Below, one piece after another: positions 1 through 8,357 of a DNA stretch of 64,000 nt. The notes beneath the pieces are model-generated. The model made no database searches. It saw nothing but the letters and a program-made list of their open reading frames with translations, and was not told the DNA's origin. Position 1 is the first letter of the stretch; every line of letters begins with the position of its first letter. The stretch is from CAILZL01 sp035548495 (GTDB lineage: Bacteria; Pseudomonadota; Gammaproteobacteria; Steroidobacterales; Steroidobacteraceae), in assembly GCA_035548495.1 (NCBI GenBank), contig DASZSV010000064.1:1-64000 (forward strand). The letters run 5' to 3'. A program made the translations under genes and the position numbers.

Positions 1-1122
1 ATCTTCCAGACGTGCGCGCAATGCACTGGTGGCAGCAGCCTGCTGGTCGGCAAAGTCCGCCGCGGGTTTTGCTTCTGATGCGGCCTTGGCATCATGCGTG
101 GAACCACTTGCCGGTTTGCTGTTGTCAACGGGCTGATCCAGTTCGCCGATTTCCACAATGCCCTTCAAATCACGCACCGTGGGATTGTGCCGCTCGCACA
201 TTGATACGCATTGCTGCATTTCGCGTCCACAGGTCACCTGTGCATCCATCAACTTCATCTGGTAATTGGGATCATCAGGACTGATGGCACCCACAGCATT
301 GGTGCTGCACGATGTGGTAGTGGTGCTGCAATGTGTCTGGCACGGTTCATACAGCGCTGGCCCGAGGTTGGATACCAGTTTCACCGTGCCTTTGTGATCC
401 TTGAACGTGCCGACATCGCGTTCGCCATTGGGCTTGGTCAAGATGCCAAGGCCATCCACATGACCATCTGCATAGGTGCCTTCATACACATTGCCGCCCG
501 GATCAGTCACCAGAGCATGTCCATGAGGTTGATCATTCTTGAACTCACCTTCGTATCGCGCCAGATTTGGCAATGACAGCGTGCCCAGGCCTTCTTCATG
601 ATTATTCTCGAACTCGCCTTCATAACGGGTGCCATCAGCAAAATCACGCATACCCAGTCCGTGCATCATGCCGCGACGAAAGTAGCCCGTGTAGCGATTG
701 CCATTCGGAAAGTCGAGTACACCGAGACCATCCATCACGCCATTGTGAAACTGGCCATGATATTCGCCGGAGCACGCATAGTGTTGTGTGCCAAAGCCTT
801 CGCGCAAACCCTGCTTGAAGCCGCCCTGGTACCAGTCGCCATTGGCCCAGTAAAAAGTGCCCTTGCCATTGATCATGCCGACACTGACTTCGCCTTCGTA
901 ACGATTACCGTTGCTCCAGGTCAGCGTGCCCTTGCCTTCGGCATAACCGTCAGAACATTTTCCCGTCCACGATACACTCAGGTCCTTTGTCGCCTGCCCG
1001 GCCTGAAACACCATGCAACCGGAGGTGGAACTGATCCAGCTCCCGCTGTCAGCAGCATATGAATGCGATGCGGCAATGCCCAGTGCGAACAGGCCGATCC
1101 GTAATTTTCCGGTGATAGTCAT
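1..1122 (-). CDS. MORN-repeat exported protein, 3' end outside window
   Basis: The minus strand is open from ATG at 1122 to the window edge (374 codons, no stop), so the C-terminus is missing. A signal peptide (ending near SYA) is followed by a cysteine-containing stretch. About eight MORN repeats of about 23 residues then follow (patterns such as NGNRYEGEF and GKGTFYWANGDWYQG), roughly residues 55-240. After that come a cysteine-rich segment and an Ala/Lys-rich tail. MORN repeats are short beta-hairpins found in envelope-associated scaffolds and in proteins of unknown role. No catalytic domain is visible in the part present. The ribosome-binding site is weak. The MORN family call is firm; the function is unknown. 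Confidence 0.85.
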   Translation of the reverse strand, partial: MTITGKLRIGLFALGIAASHSYAADSGSWISSTSGCMVFQAGQATKDLSVSWTGKCSDGYAEGKGTLTWSNGNRYEGEVSVGMINGKGTFYWANGDWYQGGFKQGLREGFGTQHYACSGEYHGQFHNGVMDGLGVLDFPNGNRYTGYFRRGMMHGLGMRDFADGTRYEGEFENNHEEGLGTLSLPNLARYEGEFKNDQPHGHALVTDPGGNVYEGTYADGHVDGLGILTKPNGERDVGTFKDHKGTVKLVSNLGPALYEPCQTHCSTTTTSCSTNAVGAISPDDPNYQMKLMDAQVTCGREMQQCVSMCERHNPTVRDLKGIVEIGELDQPVDNSKPASGSTHDAKAASEAKPAADFADQQAAATSALRARLED

Positions 1123-1225
1123 GATGTGCTGCTTGTGTTGTGAAGAACGCATTCTGCGTGCGGCGTTCAGGATAATCTACCGGCAAGGTGATTCATGGAA
1201 GATTAATTTTGTATAAAGATGAACT

Positions 1226-1972
1226 TCATCGCGGCGGTTGATCACGCACATCACTGGATGTGCTGTGCGTACCGGCAAGTGTATCCGCCGTGGTCACGGC
1301 AAACTCGTGATACAGAGGTTGGAGCAACTGCCTGTCTTCACCTTCCTGCGGAACCGAGATATGTGCATACGCCTCGATGTGCGCGATAGTCACGACATTG
1401 TCCTGTTCATCACGCAGCGCAAGATTTCCCGCCAGTTTGCCGGTGTTGGGTGTGGCGCCAAAGATCACGAAGTTGGTACTGGGATGCAGCTCGTAATGAT
1501 CAATGTAAATTTCCAGCGTTGTCCCGGTGTTTGAATGGCCGGTTTCAAGCAACCGGCGTGCCTGCAATTCAGCCTTGACGGCATCCAGCAAAGCGCTGTG
1601 ATCAAAGCGCGAATCGTTGCCCATGTCCTTGGTGACTTCGGGTGCAATGGTCAATGTCACGTCTTTTACATGCCGAACGGGCGCACTTGCAGGTGCACTG
1701 GTGTCTGCGCCTGAGGATGTTGCAACCACTGTGCTGGCCGTTGGACTTGGCGCTGGATTGGCGGTGTTGACTGTTGAAGGGGTGGATGGGGTAGACGTTG
1801 CCGTTTCTTGCGATGCCGGTGATGATGCCGTTGCTGGTGTTGATGCGGGCGCTGATGCCGGTTTAACTTCCGGTGTTTTATCACCTTCACGCACCACGTG
1901 ACCGAACACCACCACTTCGCCGCAGCCAGCAAGCAATGCAGTGATCAGCAACAGAGCAATAATTTTTTTCAC
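1226..1972 (-). CDS. Putative lipoprotein with Ala/Pro/Thr-rich linker
   Basis: GTG at 1972 is the preferred start. It begins a lipoprotein signal peptide (VKKIIALLLITALLAGC, lipobox LAGC) and has GAGA upstream. An in-frame ATG at 2047 would put 25 charged residues before the signal peptide. The lipobox cysteine is followed by about 80 residues rich in Ala, Pro, Thr and Ser, probably a periplasmic spacer. A folded C-terminal domain of about 130 residues begins near VRHVKDVTLTIAPEV and ends with a hydrophilic tail. The C-terminal domain loosely resembles DUF4410-like lipoproteins, but this is not certain. It lies just downstream of the cupin gene on the same strand and may be co-transcribed with it. 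Confidence 0.6.
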   Translation of the reverse strand: MKKIIALLLITALLAGCGEVVVFGHVVREGDKTPEVKPASAPASTPATASSPASQETATSTPSTPSTVNTANPAPSPTASTVVATSSGADTSAPASAPVRHVKDVTLTIAPEVTKDMGNDSRFDHSALLDAVKAELQARRLLETGHSNTGTTLEIYIDHYELHPSTNFVIFGATPNTGKLAGNLALRDEQDNVVTIAHIEAYAHISVPQEGEDRQLLQPLYHEFAVTTADTLAGTHSTSSDVRDQPPR

Positions 1973-2043
1973 GATTGATTCTCGCAGAGCAGCCGGTTCC
2001 AGCGTTGCACTTTCTGATTGAAAACGGGCTATCTTAACGCGAT

Positions 2044-2409
2044 TCACAGCTGTTTATTGTAGGCGTAAGAAAAATTGACGGGCGGCGAGGTGACGGAAAT
2101 GTAAACGAATGGCTCATTGCCTGAATTTTGAATTCCATGAATTTCACCTTCGACAAAGCGGACGACTTCGCCAGCGCTGAAAGGTTTGGTCTGGTCTTCG
2201 GCCAAGAGCAAGGTTCCAGTGCCTGACAATGCGAGCAATATCTGTTCGGATGATTCGTGTTGATGCCGTCCCTGCATCGCACCGGGTTCAACCGTTACTC
2301 TTGTGATGGTGATGCGGGTAGATGACGAGTTATGCGGTGACAGCAATTGCAGTGAAGCAACACCGGGATTGATCAGAAGCTTGAAATCGTCGGAGGTCAG
2401 GTGTTCCAT
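2044..2409 (-). CDS. Cupin-domain protein
   Basis: A 121-residue single-domain beta-barrel protein. The cupin motif 1 pattern is visible around residues 38-62 (PGAMQGRHQHESSEQILLAL, with metal-ligand His and Glu positions). Motif 2 is around 80-100 (GEVVRFVEGEIHGIQNSG). Small stand-alone cupins bind a metal and act as isomerases, dioxygenases or sensory proteins, and sequence alone does not decide which. GGGAAATAACC lies upstream of the ATG. It precedes the lipoprotein gene on the same strand. Confidence 0.8.
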   Translation of the reverse strand: MEHLTSDDFKLLINPGVASLQLLSPHNSSSTRITITRVTVEPGAMQGRHQHESSEQILLALSGTGTLLLAEDQTKPFSAGEVVRFVEGEIHGIQNSGNEPFVYISVTSPPVNFSYAYNKQL

Positions 2410-2561
2410 CGGTTATTTCCCAACAGCGTAGTCAGTCTGCTTGTACTCTGATTGTAGCCGGATGGCATCATTCCAGAATGGCAAATTCATTGCAGCAGGG
2501 TTGTAATTGGCATCGTAAGCCTTACTTCCTTTTTCAACTTGGCCAACAAAGGCGCATATCG

Positions 2562-2816
2562 ATGGATCTTGTTGAATTTGCCGTTTGGACTTTAAGTGGG
2601 GTGCTATTCCTTGGTCTGGCAGTATGGACAGGCGTACGGCTGATGCGTTGGGCGAAAAAGGGCAGCAAAGCAGGCGCATTGTTTGGCATGGGCATGGGCC
2701 TGCCTGCCGCGTTTCTTAACGCCAATCCACAACCACCGAAGGAAGTTCAGCTTGAAGAAGTCGCGGGTGAGATTAGCCGCAGAAAAAACGCTGATTCGGG
2801 CGATCCGGAAGAATAG
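2562..2816 (+). CDS. Small single-pass membrane protein, hypothetical
   Basis: The reading frame opens at 2478, but ATG at 2562 (AAAGG about 10 bases upstream) gives a sensible 84-residue protein. It has a short N-terminal segment and one hydrophobic helix (VWTLSGVLFLGLAVWTGVRL). A basic juxtamembrane stretch (RWAKKGSKAG), a Gly/Met-rich patch and an acidic tail follow. It is divergent from the cupin gene. No family is recognised. Confidence 0.5.
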   Translation: MDLVEFAVWTLSGVLFLGLAVWTGVRLMRWAKKGSKAGALFGMGMGLPAAFLNANPQPPKEVQLEEVAGEISRRKNADSGDPEE

Positions 2817-2857
2817 GCGCTTGCTCGGCAAGCAGGAATATTCTTCTACTTGATCGC

Positions 2858-3340
2858 TTACTTAATCCGTTTGAAATAGTTGGTTCGCATCACCGGATTG
2901 CCCTGTTTATCGAAATAGCAGGCCGTTTCAATCATCGATTGCCCATCTGCTGACACAGCGTAAACACGAGTAGAAGCTGGAACACTCTGCCTCATCAGCA
3001 TCATGACCAGAACATTAGGCATGGGCATTTTCACTGCTGAAGCGTCAGCTTCCAGGTTGCCTATGACGGGTGAGACCGCGCCATCAAGAGAAGACAGAGC
3101 GTCCGCATGACTCTCTTTGCCATCTGCCGCAATAACCCTTACCTGTGTTACCCATTTGCCGTCTGCACCATCTTTAAAGGTAATCGTGACACTCTTCGGT
3201 CGCTGCTCGGCAGGTATAGGTAAACGCGAGACATCAACGGACCATGCGCCGACCAACGGCGAGGACTTCGATGCATCAGCAAATACGTCTGTACTAACAA
3301 TTGCAAGGACAGCAACCATCGTCACAAGAAGCTTCTTCAT
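2858..3340 (-). CDS. Small exported protein of unknown function
   Basis: The start is fixed by a strong site (AGGAGG, 5 bases before ATG at 3340). It yields a 160-residue protein with a clean signal peptide (MKKLLVTMVAVLAIVSTDVFA). The mature part is a probable beta-sandwich or lipocalin-like domain. It starts SSPLVGAWSVDVSRLPIP and has a second sheet region ending TACYFDKQGNPVMRTNYFKR. Similar domains occur in exported stress or hypothetical proteins, and no active-site residues are evident. It is in tandem with the next small exported protein on the same strand, separated by a REP-like palindrome. Confidence 0.65.
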   Translation of the reverse strand: MKKLLVTMVAVLAIVSTDVFADASKSSPLVGAWSVDVSRLPIPAEQRPKSVTITFKDGADGKWVTQVRVIAADGKESHADALSSLDGAVSPVIGNLEADASAVKMPMPNVLVMMLMRQSVPASTRVYAVSADGQSMIETACYFDKQGNPVMRTNYFKRIK

Positions 3341-3368
3341 GCATCCTCCTATCTGAACACTGAACAAG

Positions 3369-3392
3369 TCATGCCCGCGAAGGCAGGCATCG
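3369..3392. repeat. REP-like palindrome (ATGCCCGC..GGCAT)
   Basis: An imperfect palindrome (atgcccgcgaaggcaggcat) lies just 5' of an exported-protein gene. It is one of at least five related copies in this window. Confidence 0.5.
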
Positions 3393-3557
3393 AGTAAGAA
3401 AATGATTCAACTGCGGTCTCTTTTTTCGAGAGTGACAGACGTACCTATTCAGCGTTCACCAAGTTGAGTTTCGCCGTATTAGAGAGGGATGTACCCAATT
3501 AGTTTCGTTGTCGCGCCCCAGACTACCTGCCGCCAACGGCTACGGATGCGCTCGCTG

Positions 3558-3956
3558 CTATTTCGAACGCTTTGCTACAAACTCTTCGGTCACATATCCA
3601 TTGACGTCACGTTTGAAGTCAATCTCATCGGCCGAAACAATGGTGCCGTCGTAAGCGATACGCAGCGTCTGGCCCTGATAAGGCAGGTTTTCGACAAAGG
3701 TGATCTTGTTGCCATCAATCTTGCCGTCTTCAATCGTGACATCACCATTGGCTGACTTTGCTTTGCCGGTCAATTGAGTATCTTTAACCTCGAAGGTGTA
3801 AGTGTAGTTCTGCTTGCCCACTGCTGTATCGAACGAACTCGTAAATGTGCCCGATATATCCGGCGTTGCTGCGACAGCGAGCAATGGCAATGCGAATGCT
3901 GCTGCGTAGGCCACCGTGAAGGAAATAAGGCTGAGAGACAATCTGCGATTAATCAT
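3558..3956 (-). CDS. Small exported protein, hypothetical
   Basis: A 132-residue protein with a signal peptide (hydrophobic LISFTVAYAAAFALPLLAVAA, cleavage near AVA-ATPD). The mature part is a short beta-rich domain (GTFTSSFDTAVGKQNYTYTFEVKDTQLTG; NGDVTIEDGKIDGNKITF; GTIVSADEIDFKRDV). This pattern of alternating strands with an N/D-G turn recurs in exported proteins often annotated only as hypothetical and is sometimes found beside sugar-hydrolase genes. AGGGGGAATC precedes the ATG, a good ribosome-binding site. The function is unknown. Confidence 0.65.
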   Translation of the reverse strand: MINRRLSLSLISFTVAYAAAFALPLLAVAATPDISGTFTSSFDTAVGKQNYTYTFEVKDTQLTGKAKSANGDVTIEDGKIDGNKITFVENLPYQGQTLRIAYDGTIVSADEIDFKRDVNGYVTEEFVAKRSK

Positions 3957-4132
3957 GATTCCCCCTGTTCAATTCTTGATCTAACCGTTATGGCTTGGCG
4001 CAAGATGCTAACTCAAGCTGCTGGCGATGGATAGTCAGAGAATGAATAGCGGTTAGTTTGATCAAGGTTCAATGATTCAAATCCGGTGCGGATGGCTCGC
4101 GCAAGATAGATATGATCCCAGGCAGCATACTC

Positions 4133-4834
4133 TCAGTTGTTAGCCTTACTTGTTCCCGTGGCGACAACAAGCTGTAGTAACTTTGCTGCTCTGGCCAATA
4201 CCGGTCCCGCCATTTGATCTTTCTGCATGACGCCAAATGGCCCCTCACCAAAATAAAGCCCGTCAGAGACCAAGAAGGTGATTCGCACATTTCCAACCAA
4301 TGGCGGAGCCAAGCGCTGTTTCTCCCATGGGCCAATCATCTTAACAATTGGCTCAGCAGCATGGAAAAGGTCTTTGGCCGGTTGCTCCAAGGGATGGCCG
4401 TGCCCTTCAAAGATCGCCATCTTGCCAGACTGATTAATGTAGCGAATGCCACCTTCTGAAAATACTGCCAACACATCCAGACCTTGCTCGAAAGGGGCTT
4501 CAACTATTACACCAAACAATTCTTTTGATGGAACGACATTTCCGGCCGCACGTAGCCTGTTATATGCAATGACACGAACCCTGCCTTCATGCGCTTGATC
4601 TTCAGCTATCTTGCGTACTGCATTCTTGTCTAGATTATCTGCCAGCAATACACTCCACAGAGGATCTTGATCTTTCCTGGCCTGACTCCTAAATAAGCCC
4701 AATTCATCACAAAACGTCAGGTTGTATATAAAGTTAGTCGCTTGCGATGGATACGGCTTATAGAGCAAATGATCTCGAGCATCGGTAGTTCCAGCCAAAC
4801 GCAGACCAAGTATAGAAAGTAATTTCTTGAGCAT
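4133..4834 (-). CDS. Conserved hypothetical protein
   Basis: ATG at 4834 (MLKKLLSILGLRLAG) is preferred. The frame is open to 4906, but that extension looks non-coding in character. The protein is about 233 residues with a basic/hydrophobic N-terminus and a globular remainder. It includes LTFCDELGLF, an alpha/beta stretch ELFGVIVEAPFEQGLDVLAVFSEGGIRYINQSGKMAIFEGHG and a C-terminal part LYFGEGPFGVMQKDQMAGPVLARAAKLLQLVV. No catalytic motif or family is recognised. It is the gene next to the AT-rich nuclease/methyltransferase cassette, on the same strand, but its composition is closer to the core genome. Confidence 0.6.
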   Translation of the reverse strand: MLKKLLSILGLRLAGTTDARDHLLYKPYPSQATNFIYNLTFCDELGLFRSQARKDQDPLWSVLLADNLDKNAVRKIAEDQAHEGRVRVIAYNRLRAAGNVVPSKELFGVIVEAPFEQGLDVLAVFSEGGIRYINQSGKMAIFEGHGHPLEQPAKDLFHAAEPIVKMIGPWEKQRLAPPLVGNVRITFLVSDGLYFGEGPFGVMQKDQMAGPVLARAAKLLQLVVATGTSKANN

Positions 4835-5153
4835 CTTTTTGAACCCCGACTCCGTGAATAACTCGTGGGTTGGCTGAGTCTTCGAAGTCATGCACACTTG
4901 AGCCACTATACCTCACGATGCGATCCCGTATCAAAACCCACACCGGAAGGTTGCGCCGAAACTCTGCAAAATTGTGGTCAGGTCTTGTCTTTTGCTCAAC
5001 TCGCTTCATGCTTGTGAACAATGTGAAAATCGGCGTCAGGTTTGTTTTTTTAAATTAAGCCCAGCACGGTGTAAGTTACAATCTTTCAAACCTGACACTG
5101 TTTTCGCTGTTATTCGCAACCCAAACTGGCACTTTCCTCAAATATCCATTTTA
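4835..5153. repeat. Intergenic stretch with GTCAGGT inverted repeats (RAYT/REP-like relic)
   Basis: There is no gene in this gap. A perfect 10-bp inverted repeat, GTCAGGTTTG at 5035-5044 and CAAACCTGAC at 5087-5096, encloses 42 bases. A further GGTCAGGTCTTG sits at 4979-4990. GTCAGGT-type palindromes commonly flank REP-associated tyrosine transposase genes, but no such transposase is present here. The right end abuts the stop of the nuclease/DGQHR gene, so this may be a boundary scar of the cassette. Confidence 0.4.
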
Positions 5154-6902
5154 CTAATCAGAGTAGTATTGCTTGAACAGCTCTTCGCCAAGACTTTTCC
5201 ATCGGCTAGACTTGTATCTGGCAAATTGAAACTTCCCTAATCCTACTAGACGGCTCCTGTGTTTTTCGGTTGAAGGTATTGATTTCTTTAAACGTATTAT
5301 TTCTCTCAGTAGGACGATGAAGCCATTCAGCGTAGTTGGTGAAAGCATGCCATTATTCTTTTTAGTCTTTTTTTGCCATTGAGATGGATCATTTAAGCTA
5401 AGTTTTATTGCCAACAAAAGATTGTTAATATGGCTTACACAATGCTCGATGTAACTATTGAGCAATTCTTCATGATCATCATCACTGGCATTTTTCAGTT
5501 TATCTTTCCCTTCTTTATTCCATACAGTAAAGAGACTATCATCACCATCCAATTTGACCAGCGGTCGCAATCCGTAACTTACTATTGATGTAGTTTTTAT
5601 GAGCTCTGGGCCGTCGAAGTGACCGGTCTGAAGAAGATACTTGAGCGGCCCCTTCTTCCCAAGTCCTTGAACAATTCTCTTAGAGATTGCTATGGCCGAA
5701 TAAGGATGAATAAGAATTTCAATGTCTTGTTTTAGGGATGATTTGGCCTTCGCTTGGTTGTCGTTAATTTCCAAAAAAAGATTTGCCTCAAATCGACGTC
5801 GCTCTCCGACCTTTATACCTTTCGGATAAATTATTCCCGTGACTAGCAAATTTTGCTTCTTCCTGCGTATGCTTATAGCACTCTCCGCCGAATCGGTGCC
5901 TTCGTGATAGCAGAAGATTCGGTGTTGCCCGTCAATGATACCAATCATATCGAATCTTGATGGAATACGAATTGCAACCCTTTGAGGCTTGTTCACATTA
6001 TTCTCATTAAGAGATTTTGTAATGTCATCGGGATCTTTTAGTTCTGTTTCGGCAGGCAATGTAACAATTATATTGTTCACAAATACACGGCGTTCCTCTT
6101 TGAGGTATTTCCTCATGTTCCTAATCTTTTTTCCGATCAAAATACGCTGATACAAGTGCTGGGAGTCTTCTCTCCAGCTATCTCGTCTTAAAACATAGCC
6201 TTTTTCCATCAATCCTTCAGCATCTGCATAAAACGAAACTATCCTATACCCTTGTGGATAATTGCTATTTTCTTCTGGAAGAAGAAGTCCGTCGTACTGC
6301 GAATAGTTGTTCTGACTTCCTATCGCATTCTCTCCATAATCCTCATGTCTTATTCCAAGGAATTTTAGAAACTCAATACGAGCTGACATCTCTATGGTCT
6401 TTGCCAAGGCTTTGAAATACTTTTCTCTGACGCCATGTATGAAACGATAGCGATCGCAAGCGCTCTTGTGTTCATCTGACACTTCATATTTGGACGCGTA
6501 GAGAATATTTACCTTATATTGGCTATCGGAATAGAAATTCCCAATCGAGGACTCAAATCCCTCATATGTCATTTTGCAGAATCTGACAAATTTGGATTGA
6601 TTATCTAGAATCAGATCGAAAAGAATTTTCTTTTTCAAAAGGTGGGCATTATCAGATTTTCCTACGGTATATTCGGCAACGACAATGACGTTTTCGTGGC
6701 AAAAAATTGCATCAATCTCCCCCGTTCTTCCTTCGAAATTGATTTCTCTATTGCTCGTTGGTATCTTCTTAAATCCAATCTTTTTAAGAAAAGATTCAAC
6801 GCCATTGCGATGATCTCTTTCGGCCTTCTTTTGTAGCTGCTCTGGCGTGGGGATGACTTTCCTTTTTTTCTTAGTCTTCGTTCTTGCTTTTGATGAGCTC
6901 AT
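5154..6902 (-). CDS. DGQHR-domain protein with N-terminal PD-(D/E)XK-like nuclease region
   Basis: A 582-residue protein. The N-terminus is very basic (KARTKTKKKRKV), followed by a restriction-endonuclease-like region at about 30-130. Core residues there are GEID (61-64) and VVAEYT..K (74-82). This fits a PD-(D/E)XK fold, although the usual E-x-K is E-x-T followed by a lysine. The signature DGQHR lies at 324-328 (MIGIIDGQHRIF), defining the DndB/DGQHR family, which is related to ParB-like folds and known from phosphorothioate and deazaguanine DNA-modification systems. The C-terminus is helical and basic. GGGAGAG precedes ATG at 6902. The methyltransferase lies 42 bases upstream, so the two are probably one operon. 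The gene is visibly AT-richer than its surroundings, suggesting recent transfer. Exact function unknown; a role in DNA recognition, modification or restriction is inferred. Confidence 0.8.
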   Translation of the reverse strand: MSSSKARTKTKKKRKVIPTPEQLQKKAERDHRNGVESFLKKIGFKKIPTSNREINFEGRTGEIDAIFCHENVIVVAEYTVGKSDNAHLLKKKILFDLILDNQSKFVRFCKMTYEGFESSIGNFYSDSQYKVNILYASKYEVSDEHKSACDRYRFIHGVREKYFKALAKTIEMSARIEFLKFLGIRHEDYGENAIGSQNNYSQYDGLLLPEENSNYPQGYRIVSFYADAEGLMEKGYVLRRDSWREDSQHLYQRILIGKKIRNMRKYLKEERRVFVNNIIVTLPAETELKDPDDITKSLNENNVNKPQRVAIRIPSRFDMIGIIDGQHRIFCYHEGTDSAESAISIRRKKQNLLVTGIIYPKGIKVGERRRFEANLFLEINDNQAKAKSSLKQDIEILIHPYSAIAISKRIVQGLGKKGPLKYLLQTGHFDGPELIKTTSIVSYGLRPLVKLDGDDSLFTVWNKEGKDKLKNASDDDHEELLNSYIEHCVSHINNLLLAIKLSLNDPSQWQKKTKKNNGMLSPTTLNGFIVLLREIIRLKKSIPSTEKHRSRLVGLGKFQFARYKSSRWKSLGEELFKQYYSD

Positions 6903-6944
6903 TTACACTCTCCCTTCCTTGTCGGGAACAGATCACAATTACTG

Positions 6945-7874
6945 TCAATACCTTTCAGTCGATATGAAATAGTTGGCGGGCGCAATTGCCACTTTTTCAG
7001 TGGGCTTTGGTACGTATATTTCGCGTTCGACAGGTCGGAACTTTGTCTTTCCAACTGACATGTCATTAAGTCTCTTAACTCCAATCGACACATAGCCACG
7101 CGACAACTCAGCGCCTAAGAATCTGCGGTTTTCGAACAGAGCTGCGACGCCTGCGGAAGCTACGCCACAAAATGGATCTAAGACAATTTCGTTCCGCTTA
7201 CTAAGCGCCCTTATCAGTCTTTGTACGAGAGCCACAGGGAACTGGCATGGGTGATCCGACTTCTCGATGTGATTCGCTTTAACGTTAGGTATTTCCCATA
7301 CATCGCCTGGATTTTTTCCAAGCGGATTACCACTCGGCAATCCTCTCTTCGGCCCATGCGAATATGTTTTACCAGGGTACTTTTGTCGGACTCGAACTGC
7401 ATCCAAATCGAATTCGTAGTTTTTACCCTTTGAGAACCAAAGTACCGTTTCGTGGCGACCACTGAATCGATTCGTACAGTGGAGCCCATGACCGAAAGTC
7501 CAAATGATCCGGTTACGCAATAACATTGTTTCATGCTTAGCCATTTCAGCGTACACGAAGTAATCCAACGGTGCAGCGATTCCATTTTTGACGTGCCAAC
7601 CCACTTGCCAGCACAAATTACCTCCATCCCGAAGCACTCTGACCAGCTGGGGCATAAGCAGGGCATGCGACGTTTGAAACGTTGCAAGATCATTATCGCT
7701 CTCATATTCCTTACCCATGCAATAAGGTGGAGAACTGATAATTAAGTCAACAGACTGATCCGGCATTGCTCTCAAAAGATCGAAACAGTCTCCATGAAAG
7801 ATAGCCGCACTGAGCCCCTTTTCTAAGGCAGCAACGGCCACCTGCGGGCGCCTATATACCCTGGCCTTTTTCAT
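6945..7874 (-). CDS. Beta-class DNA methyltransferase (N6-adenine or N4-cytosine)
   Basis: A 309-residue MTase of the N6/N4 family (PF01555 type). Catalytic motif IV SPPY is at 48-51 (DLIISSPPYCMGKEY). The SAM-binding motif I DPFCG is at 233-237, followed by GVAALFENRRFLGAEL, so motif IV precedes motif I as in the beta class. The region between them (about 130-200), with HGPKRGLPSGNPLGKNPGDV, is the likely target-recognition part. Such enzymes are either orphan modifiers or the M subunit of a restriction pair. Here the downstream partner is the nuclease-like DGQHR protein. A GGAG site lies upstream of ATG at 7874. SPPY allows either N6-A or N4-C, and the recognition sequence cannot be read from the protein. 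Confidence 0.9.
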   Translation of the reverse strand: MKKARVYRRPQVAVAALEKGLSAAIFHGDCFDLLRAMPDQSVDLIISSPPYCMGKEYESDNDLATFQTSHALLMPQLVRVLRDGGNLCWQVGWHVKNGIAAPLDYFVYAEMAKHETMLLRNRIIWTFGHGLHCTNRFSGRHETVLWFSKGKNYEFDLDAVRVRQKYPGKTYSHGPKRGLPSGNPLGKNPGDVWEIPNVKANHIEKSDHPCQFPVALVQRLIRALSKRNEIVLDPFCGVASAGVAALFENRRFLGAELSRGYVSIGVKRLNDMSVGKTKFRPVEREIYVPKPTEKVAIAPANYFISTERY

Positions 7875-8357
7875 CTCAATACTCCATATTCCCGGGTAGG
7901 AGAAACAAATGGGAATTCACGCATTTAAAATAGCCTATAAATACTGCCAAACAATCTCAGTCGATGAGTCAGTCACCGCGCTGCAGTGTCTTTACCACCG
8001 GCCATTCACATTGGGGCTTTATAGCAACAATAGCCAGATCTCGCCACTACGAACAAACGCCATCATGGGATGCGGCAACTTTCTCTAAGTCTCTATTACG
8101 AACTTCACACTAGGCCGTGCACGTAATATCTTCCAAGATTCACAATACAATTTCGCCACCGGCCGCCTCTGCATCGACTTTCCGAATCAGCCGTTTGAAA
8201 AATCGGACTTCCTCCACAACAAAGCAATGTCAGATAATCAATTTTCTCACCTGTGTCCGGTTTTCATGTTGCAATGCATCTGAACCAGATGCCTTCGCAC
8301 AGCCAACTCACTTCAAAATCGGATCATAGCTGTACATAAGACATCGATTCCAATCAT
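7875..8357. other. Gap without recognised gene, upstream of methyltransferase
   Basis: About 480 bases between the methyltransferase start and the UbiE-like gene's stop. Short open frames exist but none has a plausible protein or start. It presumably holds the promoter of the methyltransferase/DGQHR operon and a right boundary of that cassette. I see no tRNA, integrase site or clear terminator. Confidence 0.4.

Noticed and set aside
1617..1901. Plus-strand Val/Ala/Gly-rich frame of 94 residues
   Set aside because: It is the antisense of the Ala/Pro/Thr-rich linker of the lipoprotein gene.
5154..6902. Complete Dnd (phosphorothioation) system
   Set aside because: Only a DndB-like DGQHR motif is present; no DndA, C, D or E homologues are in the window.
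8117..8329. Plus-strand frame of 70 residues in the gap beside the methyltransferase
   Set aside because: Composition and lack of a ribosome-binding site suggest chance.
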